Position numbers and translations under genes: made by a program
Origin: Comamonadaceae bacterium
GTDB lineage: Bacteria > Pseudomonadota > Gammaproteobacteria > Burkholderiales > Burkholderiaceae_C
Direction: 5' to 3'
Length of the DNA: 55,536 nt
Assembly: GCA_947372865.1 (NCBI GenBank)
Contig: CANBVJ010000016.1
Coordinates: 1 to 55,536, forward strand
In this document: in pieces, positions 1 to 8,942 of the stretch
Layout of the letters: each line of letters opens with the position of its first letter
How positions within the stretch are numbered: position 1 is the stretch's first letter
Notes under the pieces: model-generated
The model's input: the letters and a program-made list of their open reading frames with translations, nothing else
Database searches by the model: none
What the model was told of the DNA's origin: nothing

Positions 1-528
1 CAGGCCTTTAACCCCACCACCCGGCGCATCCAGTTGCTGCGCATGCCCTGCGTGGCGGCGGTCAACGGCGTAGCGGCCGGCGCGGGCGCCAGCCTGGCCA
101 TGGCTTGCGACATTGCCATTGCCGCGCCCACGGCCAGCTTTATCCAGGCCTTTAGCAAAATTGGCCTGGTGCCCGACGCGGGCGGCAGCTGGCTGCTGGT
201 AGAGCGCCTGGGCCTGGCCCGCGCCCTGGCGCTGGCCATGACGGGCGACAAACTGCCAGCAGCCCGGGCCAAAGAGTGGGGCATGATTTGGGACGTGGCC
301 GACGATCCGCTGGCCGCCGCCCTGGCGCTGGCCGCGCGCCTGGCCGCCATGCCCACCACCGCGCTGGTGGCCACCCGCGCCTTGCTGCAAGGTGCCAGCA
401 CCCGCTCGTTGAGCGCGCACCTGGACGTAGAACGCGACACCCAGTCCGCCATGGGCGCCACGCATGACTACATCGAAGGCGTGAAAGCGTTTTTGGAAAA
501 GCGGCCGGCGCAATTTACAGGGAAGTAG
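1..528 (+). CDS. PaaG-like enoyl-CoA hydratase/isomerase, 5' end cut by window
   Basis: This is the C-terminal part of a crotonase-fold protein whose reading frame is open from base 1, so the true start lies outside the window. The crotonase oxyanion-hole segment AAVNGVAAGAGASLAMACD is visible. The following SKIGLVPDAGGSWLL segment is typical of the PaaG branch (ring-1,2-epoxyphenylacetyl-CoA isomerase), where the Asp is the acid/base residue. The end ...HDYIEGVKAFLEKRPAQFTGK is a normal crotonase C-terminus. PaaG acts in cytoplasmic phenylacetyl-CoA degradation, but no other paa gene is visible here, so a general enoyl-CoA hydratase is the alternative. Confidence 0.85.
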   Translation, partial: QAFNPTTRRIQLLRMPCVAAVNGVAAGAGASLAMACDIAIAAPTASFIQAFSKIGLVPDAGGSWLLVERLGLARALALAMTGDKLPAARAKEWGMIWDVADDPLAAALALAARLAAMPTTALVATRALLQGASTRSLSAHLDVERDTQSAMGATHDYIEGVKAFLEKRPAQFTGK

Positions 529-566
529 GCGGGGCGCGCGCGGCGCAGTAGTTTGCCGACAAGTTC

Positions 567-653
567 ATGACCAAAGAGCAGTGGAACGATTCACTGCTGC
601 GCGACGGCTATTGCGCCATTGCGCGGGGCCTCAAGGCCAACCGGCTTAATTAA
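567..653 (+). CDS. possible 28-residue ORF or gene remnant
   Basis: A short open frame starts MTKEQWNDSLLRDGYCAIARG. It lies between the hydratase and the convergent M61 peptidase and is preceded by an in-frame stop at 549. There is no clear ribosome-binding site. It could be the residue of a longer decayed gene or chance; no family is recognised. Confidence 0.12.
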   Translation: MTKEQWNDSLLRDGYCAIARGLKANRLN

Positions 654-665
654 GAAAGCTGGCGC

Positions 666-2456
666 CTAAGAAAGCCAGCGCCCGGGGGCGCGCCCAGCGT
701 TAGTAATGCGCCAGGTCGTCACCCCCTGCGGCAAGACCAGTGGCAGGCGCAAGAGGCGCTTGTCGCGTGACACCAGCGCCGTGGCCCGGCGCTCGGGCCC
801 CAAGAGCAGCGCCAGGTCGTCTAACTTATTCAGCCGCCACGATCCGCCCTGCCCGCGCGCACCTACGTCCACGCCCAGCCATTCGTCGCCCGCCGCAAAG
901 CCCGCGTTCTCGGCCGCGCCACCGCGCAGCACAGCTTTGACCGTCACCGTACCGTTGGCATCACTCACGCGCAGGCCCAGGCGCTGGGCCATTGGGGCCG
1001 GGTCGACGTGGACTTGCAGGCCTTGGGCTTGCAGCAGGGTTTTGAGCGGCAGCTCGCGCGTGCTGTGGACCCAGGCTTTGATCTCTTTGGCCCAACTGCG
1101 GCCGCTCAAATCTTGCAGCACCGCCAGCAAATCGGCCTCGGCCATGGGGCCTGCGGCGCAGCGCTGCCACAGGCCGCGCATCACCGAGTCCAAGGTGAGC
1201 TTGCCCTCGGCGCGCAGGCTCAGGTCCAGGCACAGGGCTACCAACGCGCCCTTGGTGTAGTAGCTCACCGTGGCGTTGGGCGTGTTTTCGTCTTGGCGGT
1301 AGTACTTGACCCAGGCGTCAAAGCTGGCTTGGGCCACGGTTTGCAGCAAGCGGCCCGGGGTTTGCAGCACCTGGTTGGCGGTCTTGGTGAGCAGTTTGAA
1401 GTAGATGGCGTCGTCTATGAGCCCTGCGCGGCGCAACAGCAAGTCGTCGTAGTAGCTGGTAAAGCCTTCAAAAAACCAGAGCAGCTCGGTGTAGTTTTCT
1501 TGGGCGTAGTCGTAGCGCGCAAATTCGGCTGGGCGCAGGCGCTTGACGTTCCAGGTGTGAAAGTATTCGTGGCTGATCAGGCCCAAAAGCGTGGTGTAGC
1601 CGTCGCTGGTTTTGGCGTCATGCAGGCGCGGCAAGTCGCGCCGGGCAGCGATCAACACGGTCGAATTGCGGTGCTCCAGGCCGCCGTAGCTGTCGTCCAC
1701 GGCGTTCAAGAAGAACACGTAGTGGGCAAACGGCGCCTTGTCGGCCAGGTGCTTGGCGGCAGGGTCGCCCTCGGCGTGCCAGAACTGCAACTGGGTTTCG
1801 CAGATTTTTTGGGTGTCGCGCAGCAGGCGTGCGCCGTCAAACGAAGGCAAGGCCCCGGCCACCACCAGGCGGTGCGGCACGCCGCAGGCGCTAAAGCTGC
1901 CGCTCCAAAACGCGCCCATTTCCACCGGGCAGTCGGCCAGTTCGTCGTAATCTGCCGCTTGGTAGCGGCCAAAACCGGCTTTATCTACATCCATGGCGGG
2001 CAAGCCCGTGGCCACGTTCCAGCCCTGCATCTCGGGGTGGCGCACGATGTCCAGCGCGTGGGGCTGGTCGGTGGCGCCATCGGCCATCAGGCACAGGCTG
2101 GTGGCATTAAAAAAGCCGCGCGCGCTATCGAGCCAACTGGTGCGCACCGAGTTGTCCAGCGCATACACCTCGTACTGCACTTGCAGGGGCTGGTCGCCGT
2201 CGCATGGCACTTGCCAGGTGGCTTTATCAAGCTGCGTGGCGGCCAGGGGGCGGTTGTTTTGGCGGCATTGCAGGTTTTGCAGATGCTTGGAAAACTCGCG
2301 CACCATGTAGCTGCCCGGAATCCACACCGGCAAACGCAGGGTTTGCAGGGCGGCGGGTTGGGCCATCGTCATGGTCACGCGCCACAGGTGCGCGTGCAGG
2401 CTGGCGGCCTCAACGTGGTAGTGCACCTCCCAGGGTGCTGCGGGTGCGCTGCGCAT
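666..2456 (-). CDS. M61 family peptidase (glycyl aminopeptidase-like) with PDZ domain
   Basis: This 596-residue metallopeptidase has the M61 zinc motif HEYFH at about residues 296-300, followed by TWNVKRLRP, which is characteristic of the family. The GGLEHRNS segment lies near residue 258. The N-terminal half is the beta-rich M61 domain and the C-terminal ~100 residues form a PDZ-like domain. I chose the ATG at 2456 rather than the longer frame because upstream residues only shadow dsbC, and the dsbC stop and this start overlap as TGATG, which indicates translational coupling. M61 enzymes release N-terminal Gly or Ala from peptides. No signal peptide is evident. Confidence 0.9.
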   Translation of the reverse strand: MRSAPAAPWEVHYHVEAASLHAHLWRVTMTMAQPAALQTLRLPVWIPGSYMVREFSKHLQNLQCRQNNRPLAATQLDKATWQVPCDGDQPLQVQYEVYALDNSVRTSWLDSARGFFNATSLCLMADGATDQPHALDIVRHPEMQGWNVATGLPAMDVDKAGFGRYQAADYDELADCPVEMGAFWSGSFSACGVPHRLVVAGALPSFDGARLLRDTQKICETQLQFWHAEGDPAAKHLADKAPFAHYVFFLNAVDDSYGGLEHRNSTVLIAARRDLPRLHDAKTSDGYTTLLGLISHEYFHTWNVKRLRPAEFARYDYAQENYTELLWFFEGFTSYYDDLLLRRAGLIDDAIYFKLLTKTANQVLQTPGRLLQTVAQASFDAWVKYYRQDENTPNATVSYYTKGALVALCLDLSLRAEGKLTLDSVMRGLWQRCAAGPMAEADLLAVLQDLSGRSWAKEIKAWVHSTRELPLKTLLQAQGLQVHVDPAPMAQRLGLRVSDANGTVTVKAVLRGGAAENAGFAAGDEWLGVDVGARGQGGSWRLNKLDDLALLLGPERRATALVSRDKRLLRLPLVLPQGVTTWRITNAGRAPGRWLS

Positions 2457-3181
2457 CAGCCTTTGGCGGCTTCGGCCAGCATTTGTTCGACCTTTTTGCT
2501 GTCTACCGCGCCGGGCACGCGGGCGCCGTTGGTAAACAGCAAGGTGGGCGTGCCGGTGATTTTGTACTTGTGGCCCATGTCCACATTGCGCTCCAGGGCG
2601 CCGGTGTCGCACTTGGCAGACGCGGCAGAGGCGCTTTGGTCGCGCAGCATCCAGTCTTGCCAGGCCAGCGCGCGGTCTTTGGCGCACCAGATGGCTTTGG
2701 ATTTTTCGGTGGAGTCCGCCCCCAAGATGGGATACAAAAACAGGTAAATCGTGACGTTGTCCACCTTTTGCAAGTCGCGCTCAAAGCGCTTGCAGTAGCC
2801 GCAGTTGGGGTCTTCAAACACCGCAATTTTGCGCTCGCCGTTGCCGCGCACGATGGCGAAAGCGTCTTTAAGCGGCAGGCTCTCAAACTTGATGGCGGTG
2901 AGCTTTTCTACCCGCTCGTCCGTCAGGTTACGCCGGTTGCGGGTGTCGATCAGGTTGCCTTCAATCAGGTAGTTGCCCTGGGCGTCGGTGTAATAAATTT
3001 CGGTGCCGTTCACGCGCACTTCAAACAGGCCGGGCATATCGGTCTTGCGCACCTCGTCAATCGCCTTGAGCTGGGGCAGGCGCGTGGCGATGTTTTTGCG
3101 GATAGCGGCTTCTTGCGCCAGCGCGCCCAGGCTCAGGGTGGCGAGCAGCGCAAGCAGCAGGAATTTGAAAAGTTTTGGCAT
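2456..3181 (-). CDS. dsbC: periplasmic disulfide isomerase DsbC
   Basis: This 241-residue protein has a cleavable signal peptide (MPKLFKFLLLALLATLSLGA, predicted cut after LAQ). It continues with the DsbC dimerisation domain and a thioredoxin-fold domain with active site CGYC at residues 127-130. The cis-Pro segment GTPTLLF lies near the C-terminus. A second Cys pair (WCAKDR and AKCDTG) matches the structural disulfide of DsbC. It shuffles wrong disulfides in the periplasm and normally depends on DsbD, which is not in the window. It is translationally coupled to the downstream M61 peptidase. Confidence 0.95.
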   Translation of the reverse strand: MPKLFKFLLLALLATLSLGALAQEAAIRKNIATRLPQLKAIDEVRKTDMPGLFEVRVNGTEIYYTDAQGNYLIEGNLIDTRNRRNLTDERVEKLTAIKFESLPLKDAFAIVRGNGERKIAVFEDPNCGYCKRFERDLQKVDNVTIYLFLYPILGADSTEKSKAIWCAKDRALAWQDWMLRDQSASAASAKCDTGALERNVDMGHKYKITGTPTLLFTNGARVPGAVDSKKVEQMLAEAAKG

Positions 3182-3217
3182 TACGGGTCGGGGTAGTAAA
3201 TAAGGGAAAAGCTGGCG

Positions 3218-4375
3218 TCAGTGGCCGCGCAAGCCCATGGCGCGCTCGGCGACCCAGGCTTTGAGGGGGCCGCTGCGCTCAAACGCGCGCATGCCGGCGT
3301 TGCGCAGGCTGCGCGCCCAGGCGCTGTCGCGCGAAAAAAGCTGTTGCAGCGCGTCGCCCGCGCCGCCTATCAGGGCCAACTCGGCCTTGCGGGCGCGCTC
3401 GTAGGCGCGCAGCAGGCGCAAGTCGCCCACGCTGCGCCAGTAGGGGCGGGCTTCGAGCACGGCTGCGAGTTCGGCCACGTCGCCCAGGCCCAGGTTCAGG
3501 CCCTGACCGGCCAGCGGGTGCACCGCGTGCGCCGCGTCTCCGGCCAGCACCCAGGCGCCAGATCCGGTTTCTGCGCCTGCGCCGCACCAGTGCGCGGCTT
3601 GCGAATGCTGCAAGGGCCAAATCTGGCGCTCGCTCGTGAGTTGCATGTCGCCCAGGGCGTGGTGGCTGGCGGCTTGCAGTTGCAGGCAAAACTCTTGGGC
3701 GTCCAGCGCTTGCAGGGCCTGCGCGCGCTCGGGCGGTGCGGACCAGACCAGTGCGCATTGGTGGCCGTTGGCGCCACCGAGCGGCAGCAAGGCGACAATT
3801 TCGCCCTGGCCGTCGGGCTGCGAAAACCACTGGCGCGCCACTTGGCCATGTGCCACAGCGCAATCCACCCGCGCGGCCAGCGCCCACTGCAGGTAGGGCT
3901 GGGCGATGAACTCGACGCCAAATTCTTCGCGGGTGCGGCTGGCTTTGCCTTCGCACACCACGGTCAGCGGCGCGGCCTGCGGCGTGCTGACCACTTCAAT
4001 CAGGCTCTGAAAACCCAGTGCCGCGCCCAGCAGCTTTTCCAGCTCGGGCACGTCCACGATCCAGTTCAGTGCTTCAGCCGACGAGTCCAGCGCGTCAAAA
4101 CGGGTGCTGCCGCCGGCGTCACCAAACACTTCCATGGCCACCACCGGCGTGGCGTGCAGCGCGTCGGGCCAGCAGCGCAGGCCTTGTAGCAACTTGCGCG
4201 AGGCCGGGTTGAGCGCATAGGCGCGCACGTCGCTGTGGCCGTCCGGAGCCGGGGTAGACCCGCCCAGGCGATGGTCAACGAGGGCCACCTTCAGGCGCTG
4301 GGACGCCAGTTGCAGGGCCAGCGCGCGGCCCACAATGCCGGCGCCGCGGATACATACGTCAAAAGGTCGTGCCAT
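3218..4375 (-). CDS. UbiH/UbiF/VisC-family FAD-dependent hydroxylase
   Basis: This 385-residue flavoprotein begins MARPFDVCIRGAGIVGRAL, the GxGxxG FAD-binding motif. It carries the family signature GDAAHAVHPLAGQGLNLGL about 100 residues from the end, which places it with the aromatic-ring hydroxylases of ubiquinone biosynthesis. The start at 4375 puts the dinucleotide fold at the N-terminus; the open frame extends 12 codons further upstream without support. Which ring position it hydroxylates cannot be decided from sequence reading. It lies upstream of dsbC on the same strand with a 36-base gap. Confidence 0.88.
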   Translation of the reverse strand: MARPFDVCIRGAGIVGRALALQLASQRLKVALVDHRLGGSTPAPDGHSDVRAYALNPASRKLLQGLRCWPDALHATPVVAMEVFGDAGGSTRFDALDSSAEALNWIVDVPELEKLLGAALGFQSLIEVVSTPQAAPLTVVCEGKASRTREEFGVEFIAQPYLQWALAARVDCAVAHGQVARQWFSQPDGQGEIVALLPLGGANGHQCALVWSAPPERAQALQALDAQEFCLQLQAASHHALGDMQLTSERQIWPLQHSQAAHWCGAGAETGSGAWVLAGDAAHAVHPLAGQGLNLGLGDVAELAAVLEARPYWRSVGDLRLLRAYERARKAELALIGGAGDALQQLFSRDSAWARSLRNAGMRAFERSGPLKAWVAERAMGLRGH

Positions 4376-4513
4376 GGCGGGCATTGTAGGAGCCGCCCCG
4401 CCGTTGCGCACTTGCGCCAGCGCAGAGCGCCGCCGATCTGGCCACAGGCCGCCCTGGGTGATTGGGCTTCTGGCACAGTAGACCTACCCGCCCACCACCC
4501 CCAGGAGAAAGCA

Positions 4514-4870
4514 ATGTTCCGACGGTTCCCCCTTGCACTCACCCTGGCCTTTGGTTTGCTAATGACCCAAAGCGCCAGCGCCATGAGCCTGCGCGAGCTG
4601 CGTACGCTGGAAAAGAACGAAAAGCAAGGCGATGTGTACGCCCTCTACTACCTGGTGGGCGTGCTGGAAGGGAGCCTGGAGGCACAGGCCAAAGCCGTGC
4701 GCCAAGGGGCCAAACCCAGCATCTGCCCGCTCGGGCGCCGTCTGGAGCCGCGCATGGCGCGCGAGCTGTTTGACACCGAACTCAAACGCCACGCCGATCT
4801 GTATGAGGCCGACATGCCCGTACAACTGGTGCTGCTCAACGCACTGGCCACCGTCTACCCGTGCAATTAA
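4514..4870 (+). CDS. small secreted protein, Rap1a/Tai-like
   Basis: This 118-residue protein has a clear signal peptide (MFRRFPLALTLAFGLLMTQS, cut after ASA). The mature part has the layout of the Rap1a/Tai fold: a helix with YYLVGVLEG, a central CPLG cysteine, and an AL..VYPC end whose second Cys would pair with the first. An AGGAG ribosome-binding site at 4503-4507 fixes the start. Characterised Rap1a proteins are periplasmic immunity proteins to type VI effectors, but no effector is nearby, and most relatives are simply uncharacterised secreted proteins. Confidence 0.6.
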   Translation: MFRRFPLALTLAFGLLMTQSASAMSLRELRTLEKNEKQGDVYALYYLVGVLEGSLEAQAKAVRQGAKPSICPLGRRLEPRMARELFDTELKRHADLYEADMPVQLVLLNALATVYPCN

Positions 4871-4961
4871 CCGGGAAATTAACCGCGATGGGCGTGGTCT
4901 TGCGTGGGCCGCGCCAAGCCCCGCTAGCATGCACGTTTCTACCAACGCAAAGGCCCCGGCA

Positions 4962-5426
4962 ATGATTCACACAGAGCGCATGACGGCACGCATCGAAGGC
5001 GACTTTGTGCTGTTCTTGATCGGCATGCGCTTTAATCAGCCCTGGAAAGTGCACAAGTGGCTGCCCGTGGTGTCTTCCATGGGCCGTATGTTGCGCGAGT
5101 TGCAGTCGCAGCCTGACTTGGGGCTTTTGCACCAGGACATTTGGTTGTCACGCACCATCATGCAGGTGCAGTACTGGCGGTCCATGGACCATTTGCTGGC
5201 TTATGCCAAAAACCGCGATTCCCAGCACCTGCCCGCCTGGCGGGCGTTTAACAAAGCCATTGCAGGTAACGGCGCGGTGGGCATCTGGCACGAAACCTAT
5301 GCCGTCACCGAAGGCAGCTACGAAAACATCTACGCTAATATGCCGCCCTTCGGCATGGGCCGGGCAGGCAAGCTGGAGCCGGTGCGCGGCAAGCACGAGA
5401 CCGCGGCCGGGCGCATGGGGCGGTAG
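4962..5426 (+). CDS. DUF4188 family protein (monooxygenase-like fold)
   Basis: This 154-residue protein begins MIHTERMTARIEGDFVLFLIG and continues MRFNQPWKVHKWLPVVSSMGRML, which matches the start of the DUF4188 family, a dimeric alpha-beta-barrel group. It also contains VQYWRSMDHLLAYA and a conserved IWHETY segment. Function is unknown; relatives have been annotated as monooxygenases or phenylacetaldoxime-dehydratase-like proteins. An in-frame ATG at 4929 would add 11 residues; I prefer 4962 because the family starts just before the RIEGDF strand. Confidence 0.75.
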   Translation: MIHTERMTARIEGDFVLFLIGMRFNQPWKVHKWLPVVSSMGRMLRELQSQPDLGLLHQDIWLSRTIMQVQYWRSMDHLLAYAKNRDSQHLPAWRAFNKAIAGNGAVGIWHETYAVTEGSYENIYANMPPFGMGRAGKLEPVRGKHETAAGRMGR

Positions 5427-5545
5427 GCCCCAGGGGGCGCTGGGCTCGGCCTATCTACAATCGGCAGCTCGCTGGCCAAGCCAGCCCCCGCTGGGCGCGA
5501 ATGCCCCATCTGCGGGCACACTGATCAATCCAAAAGGACAACTCC

Positions 5546-6631
5546 ATGAAATGCGGCATCGTAGGCCTGCCCAACGTCGGTAAATCGACCCTGTTCAACG
5601 CGCTGACCAAAGCCGGCATTGCCGCAGAAAACTACCCCTTTTGCACCATCGAGCCCAATGTGGGCGTGGTCGAGGTGCCAGACCCACGACTGCAGCAGCT
5701 CGCCAAAATCATCGACCCCGAGCGCATCGTGCCGGCCATTGTGGAGTTTGTGGACATTGCCGGCCTGGTGGCCGGTGCCAGCACGGGCGAAGGCCTGGGC
5801 AACAAGTTTTTGGCCCACATCCGCGAAACCGACGCCACCATCAACGTAGTGCGCTGCTTCGAGGACGACAACGTGATCCACGTGGCCGGCCGGGTGGACC
5901 CGATTGCCGACATTGAAGTGATCCAGACCGAGCTCTGCCTGGCCGACCTGAGCGCAGTGGAAAAAGCCCTGCACCGCGTGACAAAACTGGCGCGCTCGGG
6001 TGACAAAGAGTCGATCAAGCTGGTGGCTATTTTGGAAAAATGCCAGGCCGCGCTCAACGAAGCCAAGCCTGTGCGCACGCTGGATTTCAGCAAAGAAGAG
6101 CAGCCGCTCTTGAAGCAGTTCTTCCTGATTACCGCCAAGCCCGCCATGTTTGTGGCCAATGTGGCCGAAGACGGGTTTGTGAACAACCCCATGCTTGACC
6201 GACTGACAGCCTTTGCCACCGCGCAAAACGCGCCGGTGGTGGCGATTTCCGCCAAGATGGAAGCCGAAATGAGCGAGATGAGCGACGAGGACCGCCAGAT
6301 GTTTCTGGAAGAACTCGGCCAGACCGAGCCCGGCCTGAACCGCCTGGTGCGCTCCGCCTACAGCCTCTTGGGCTTGCAAACCTATTTCACGGCGGGTGTG
6401 AAAGAAGTGCGCGCCTGGACCATCCACGTGGGCGACACCGGGCCGCAGGCCGCAGGCGTCATCCATACCGATTTTGAAAAGGGCTACATTCGCGCCCAGA
6501 CCATTGCATTTGAAGACTTCATCACCTTCAAGGGCGAACAAGGCGCCAAAGACGCGGGCAAGATGCGCGCAGAGGGCAAAGACTACGTCGTGAAAGACGG
6601 CGATGTGATGAATTTCTTGTTTAGCTCGTAA
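5546..6631 (+). CDS. ychF: ribosome-binding ATPase YchF (OLA1 family)
   Basis: This 361-residue P-loop protein begins [20 protein letters not shown] (G1/Walker A with the Obg-type NVGKS). It continues with [19 protein letters not shown] (G3), a coiled-coil insertion and a C-terminal TGS domain ([14 protein letters not shown]). YchF binds the ribosome and prefers ATP to GTP. The length equals the family norm. A purine-rich AAAAGGA segment precedes the ATG. The usual pth neighbour is absent just upstream. Confidence 0.97.
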   Translation: MKCGIVGLPNVGKSTLFNALTKAGIAAENYPFCTIEPNVGVVEVPDPRLQQLAKIIDPERIVPAIVEFVDIAGLVAGASTGEGLGNKFLAHIRETDATINVVRCFEDDNVIHVAGRVDPIADIEVIQTELCLADLSAVEKALHRVTKLARSGDKESIKLVAILEKCQAALNEAKPVRTLDFSKEEQPLLKQFFLITAKPAMFVANVAEDGFVNNPMLDRLTAFATAQNAPVVAISAKMEAEMSEMSDEDRQMFLEELGQTEPGLNRLVRSAYSLLGLQTYFTAGVKEVRAWTIHVGDTGPQAAGVIHTDFEKGYIRAQTIAFEDFITFKGEQGAKDAGKMRAEGKDYVVKDGDVMNFLFSS

Positions 6632-6657
6632 TTTGCAATAACAACCAGGAGACAGCC

Positions 6658-7806
6658 ATGACCGGACTGGTAAAAGAGATCGATCCCGACGGTTTGCTGG
6701 AGTTTTCGGTGGTCTACACCGACCGTGCGCTGAACCACATGTCGCAGCGCTTTCAGGGCGTCATGCGCGACATCTCGGGCATCCTGAAATCGGTGTACCA
6801 CGCGCCTTCGAGCGTGCTGGTGCCCGGCAGCGGCACTTTTGGCATGGAAGCCGTGGCGCGCCAATTTGCCACCGGCAAAAAAGCGCTCGTCATCCGCAAC
6901 GGCTGGTTTAGCTACCGCTGGACGCAGATTTTTGACATGGGCCACATCCCCGCCCAGTCCATCGTGCTCAAGGCGCGGCGCAAGTCTGACGCAGCGCAGT
7001 CGCCCTGGGTGCCCTGGGTGCCCTGCCCCATTGACGAAGTGGTCGCCACCATCCTGAAAGAGAAACCCGACGTGGTGTTTGCGCCCCACGTAGAAACATC
7101 GGCCGGCATGATCTTGCCCGACGACTACCTGCGCGCCGTGGCTGACGCGGTGCACCAGGTGGGCGGCTTGTTTGTGCTGGACTGCATTGCCTCGGGCACC
7201 ATCTGGGTGGACATGGAAGCCACCGGCGTGGACGTGCTGGTGACGGCGCCGCAAAAAGGCTGGAGCGGATCACCCTGCTGCGCCATGGTGATGCTGAGCG
7301 AGCGCGCCCGCGCCGCCATTGACGGCACCACCAGCAGCAGCTTTGCCTGCGATCTGAAGAAGTGGCTGCAGGTGATGGAAGCCTATGAGGCCGGCACCCA
7401 CATGTACCACACCACCATGCCCACCGACGCGCTCACACGCCTGCGCGAAGTGATGCTGGAAACGCAAGACTACGGATTTGAGAAAGTGCGCGCCGAACAA
7501 CTTGAGTTGGGCCACAAGGTGCGCGCACTGATGGAAAGCCGTGGCCTGGTCAGCGTGGCGGCCGAGGGCTTTAAGGCGCCCGGCGTGGTGGTGAGCTACA
7601 CCACCGACGCGGGCATGCACAACAGCAAAAAGTTTTTGGCCCTGGGCCTGCAAACCGCAGCCGGCGTGCCACTGCAATGCGACGAACCGGCCGACTTCAT
7701 GACCTTTCGCATCGGCCTGTTTGGCCTGGAAAAACTGCACAACGTGGACCGCAGCGTGGGCCACCTGGCGGCGGCGCTAGACCAGATGGGGCTGGCGGCA
7801 AACTAA
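6658..7806 (+). CDS. class V aminotransferase (serine/alanine-glyoxylate type)
   Basis: This 382-residue fold-type I PLP enzyme has the cofactor-binding segment PGSGTFGMEAVARQ, the Asp in LDCIAS, and the lysine region TAPQKGWSGSPCC, which would hold the internal aldimine. It follows ychF by 26 bases after a GGAGA ribosome-binding site at about 6648. The family interconverts small amino acids and oxo-acids such as serine, alanine and glyoxylate; substrate cannot be read from sequence. The tandem VPWVPC at about 7005-7025 comes from a short internal nucleotide duplication. Confidence 0.85.
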   Translation: MTGLVKEIDPDGLLEFSVVYTDRALNHMSQRFQGVMRDISGILKSVYHAPSSVLVPGSGTFGMEAVARQFATGKKALVIRNGWFSYRWTQIFDMGHIPAQSIVLKARRKSDAAQSPWVPWVPCPIDEVVATILKEKPDVVFAPHVETSAGMILPDDYLRAVADAVHQVGGLFVLDCIASGTIWVDMEATGVDVLVTAPQKGWSGSPCCAMVMLSERARAAIDGTTSSSFACDLKKWLQVMEAYEAGTHMYHTTMPTDALTRLREVMLETQDYGFEKVRAEQLELGHKVRALMESRGLVSVAAEGFKAPGVVVSYTTDAGMHNSKKFLALGLQTAAGVPLQCDEPADFMTFRIGLFGLEKLHNVDRSVGHLAAALDQMGLAAN

Positions 7807-7819
7807 GCCCGCAGCCGAA

Positions 7820-8302
7820 TTAGCGAATCGGCAAATACAGGCGCATGGGCGTGTCTGCGAAAGCGACAAACCCATAGCGCTCGTAAAACGGCTTGGCGCC
7901 CGCGTTCTTGGCATCCACCAACAGCGCGTAGGCGGCCACCGACAAGCGGGCCTTGCGGCAACGCTCAAGCGCCAGGCCCATCAGCACATCGCCCAGGCCT
8001 GCACCCCGGCTGCCCACATCGCGCGCCAAGCGGCCCAGCCTGAAACAGGGAATTGGGTAGCGCGGCAAGTTGGCCTGTTCGGCTGGGCTCAATTCGGCGG
8101 CTTCCACTTGCGCGGCACTCAGGGTATAAAAACCCAAAATCTTGCTGGGCTGCGCGTCGTCCACCAGCACAAACACCGAGGTCACGCCCCTGCTGCGCTG
8201 CTGGGATGCGTACTTGCGCAGAAACTCATCGAGCGCGGGCTTGCCGCTGTTGAAGCCCGCGCGGTCGTGCCGCTTGGGGTCAAAAAACTGCTCTTCCAGC
8301 AC
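7820..8302 (-). CDS. TacT-like GNAT toxin
   Basis: This 160-residue GNAT acetyltransferase has acetyl-CoA-binding segment RLGRLARDVGSRGAGLGDVL, the VDAKNAGAKPFYERYGF strand-helix and the Tyr found in TacT/AtaT-like toxins. Known TacT enzymes acetylate the amino acid on charged tRNAs and halt translation. I set the start at a GTG (8302), since residues upstream of VLEEQFF only shadow the antitoxin gene. This start overlaps the end of the upstream DUF1778 antitoxin by 23 bases, the standard antitoxin-first arrangement. The core looks intact. Confidence 0.85.
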   Translation of the reverse strand: MLEEQFFDPKRHDRAGFNSGKPALDEFLRKYASQQRSRGVTSVFVLVDDAQPSKILGFYTLSAAQVEAAELSPAEQANLPRYPIPCFRLGRLARDVGSRGAGLGDVLMGLALERCRKARLSVAAYALLVDAKNAGAKPFYERYGFVAFADTPMRLYLPIR

Positions 8303-8564
8303 GCTTGACCTTGGCCGCCGCCTTGATCGCCTTTTGCAGCGCCGCGTTGGGCGCAAAGGCGCCAGCAATGGCTGCCTGAAACTCGGCAAAGTCGCGGTTA
8401 GACAGCGTGACTTGCGCATCCGCCATCAACAAAGACTGCGCCTTTTCCTTGGCCGCAATGCGCACAAAGCCCGCCATGGTGGTTCCCATCAAAGTCGCGG
8501 CGCGGGACAGCAAGTCTTTGTCGTCGGCGTCAAGCTTGAGGTCAAAACGGGCGGTGGTGGCCAT
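8280..8564 (-). CDS. TacA-like DUF1778 ribbon-helix-helix antitoxin
   Basis: This 94-residue protein begins MATTARFDLKLDADDKDLLS, an RHH DNA-binding strand and helix typical of DUF1778. The C-terminal region (LSNRDFAEFQAAIAGAFAPN) would wrap the toxin. It lies upstream of and overlaps the GNAT toxin gene. RHH antitoxins of this kind repress their own promoter, and an inverted repeat at 8589-8605 sits where such an operator would be. It diverges from the MazEF-like pair that starts at 8688. Confidence 0.85.
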   Translation of the reverse strand: MATTARFDLKLDADDKDLLSRAATLMGTTMAGFVRIAAKEKAQSLLMADAQVTLSNRDFAEFQAAIAGAFAPNAALQKAIKAAAKVKRAGRAVF

Positions 8565-8588
8565 GGCGGTGTCCTGGGTGGAAATTTA

Positions 8589-8605
8589 TACGGCATTTTA
8601 CCGTA
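8589..8605. promoter_or_regulatory. candidate operator between two divergent TA modules
   Basis: The inverted repeat TACGG-N7-CCGTA lies 25 bases upstream of the RHH antitoxin start. On the minus strand the left arm runs into TATAAAT, a plausible -10 element. The position suits autoregulation by the RHH antitoxin. The assignment is inferred from position and symmetry only. Confidence 0.35.
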
Positions 8606-8687
8606 CCAGTTTTTAGTGGCTGAAGAGCGAAACGGCCACCCTCCAGTTAAACTAAGTGCTACATCTTTACCCTTCACGGGAGAAACC

Positions 8688-8942
8688 ATGCTGACATCCA
8701 CTCTGCGCGCCGCTGGCGGTTCGATTGCTGTGACCATTCCGCAGTCGCTGGCCAAGTCGTCGGGCTTGCAGGCGGGTGACAAGGTGAGCTTTGAGTTTGA
8801 AGCCGGGCGCCTGATCATTTCGCCGGTCACGCGGCGCAAATACAGCTTGCAAGAGCTGTTAGTCATGCAAGGCGATGCGCCCTTGCTGATTGATAAGGCG
8901 TGGGACGAGATGCCCGCTTCTGGTCAAGAGGTGCCCTTTTGA
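8688..8942 (+). CDS. MazE/AbrB-type antitoxin
   Basis: This 84-residue protein begins MLTSTLRAAGGSIAVTIPQS and continues LAKSSGLQAGDKVSFEFEAGRLIISP, the swapped-hairpin AbrB/MazE DNA-binding domain. The acidic C-terminal tail (AWDEMPASGQEVPF) would block the toxin. A GGGAGA ribosome-binding site at 8678-8683 fixes the ATG. Its stop overlaps the toxin start by three bases (TTGA). Confidence 0.85.
   Translation: MLTSTLRAAGGSIAVTIPQSLAKSSGLQAGDKVSFEFEAGRLIISPVTRRKYSLQELLVMQGDAPLLIDKAWDEMPASGQEVPF

Noticed and set aside
1008..2747. 579-codon open frame on the plus strand opposite the M61 peptidase
   Set aside because: Antisense shadow of the M61 gene, with low-complexity composition and no start context.
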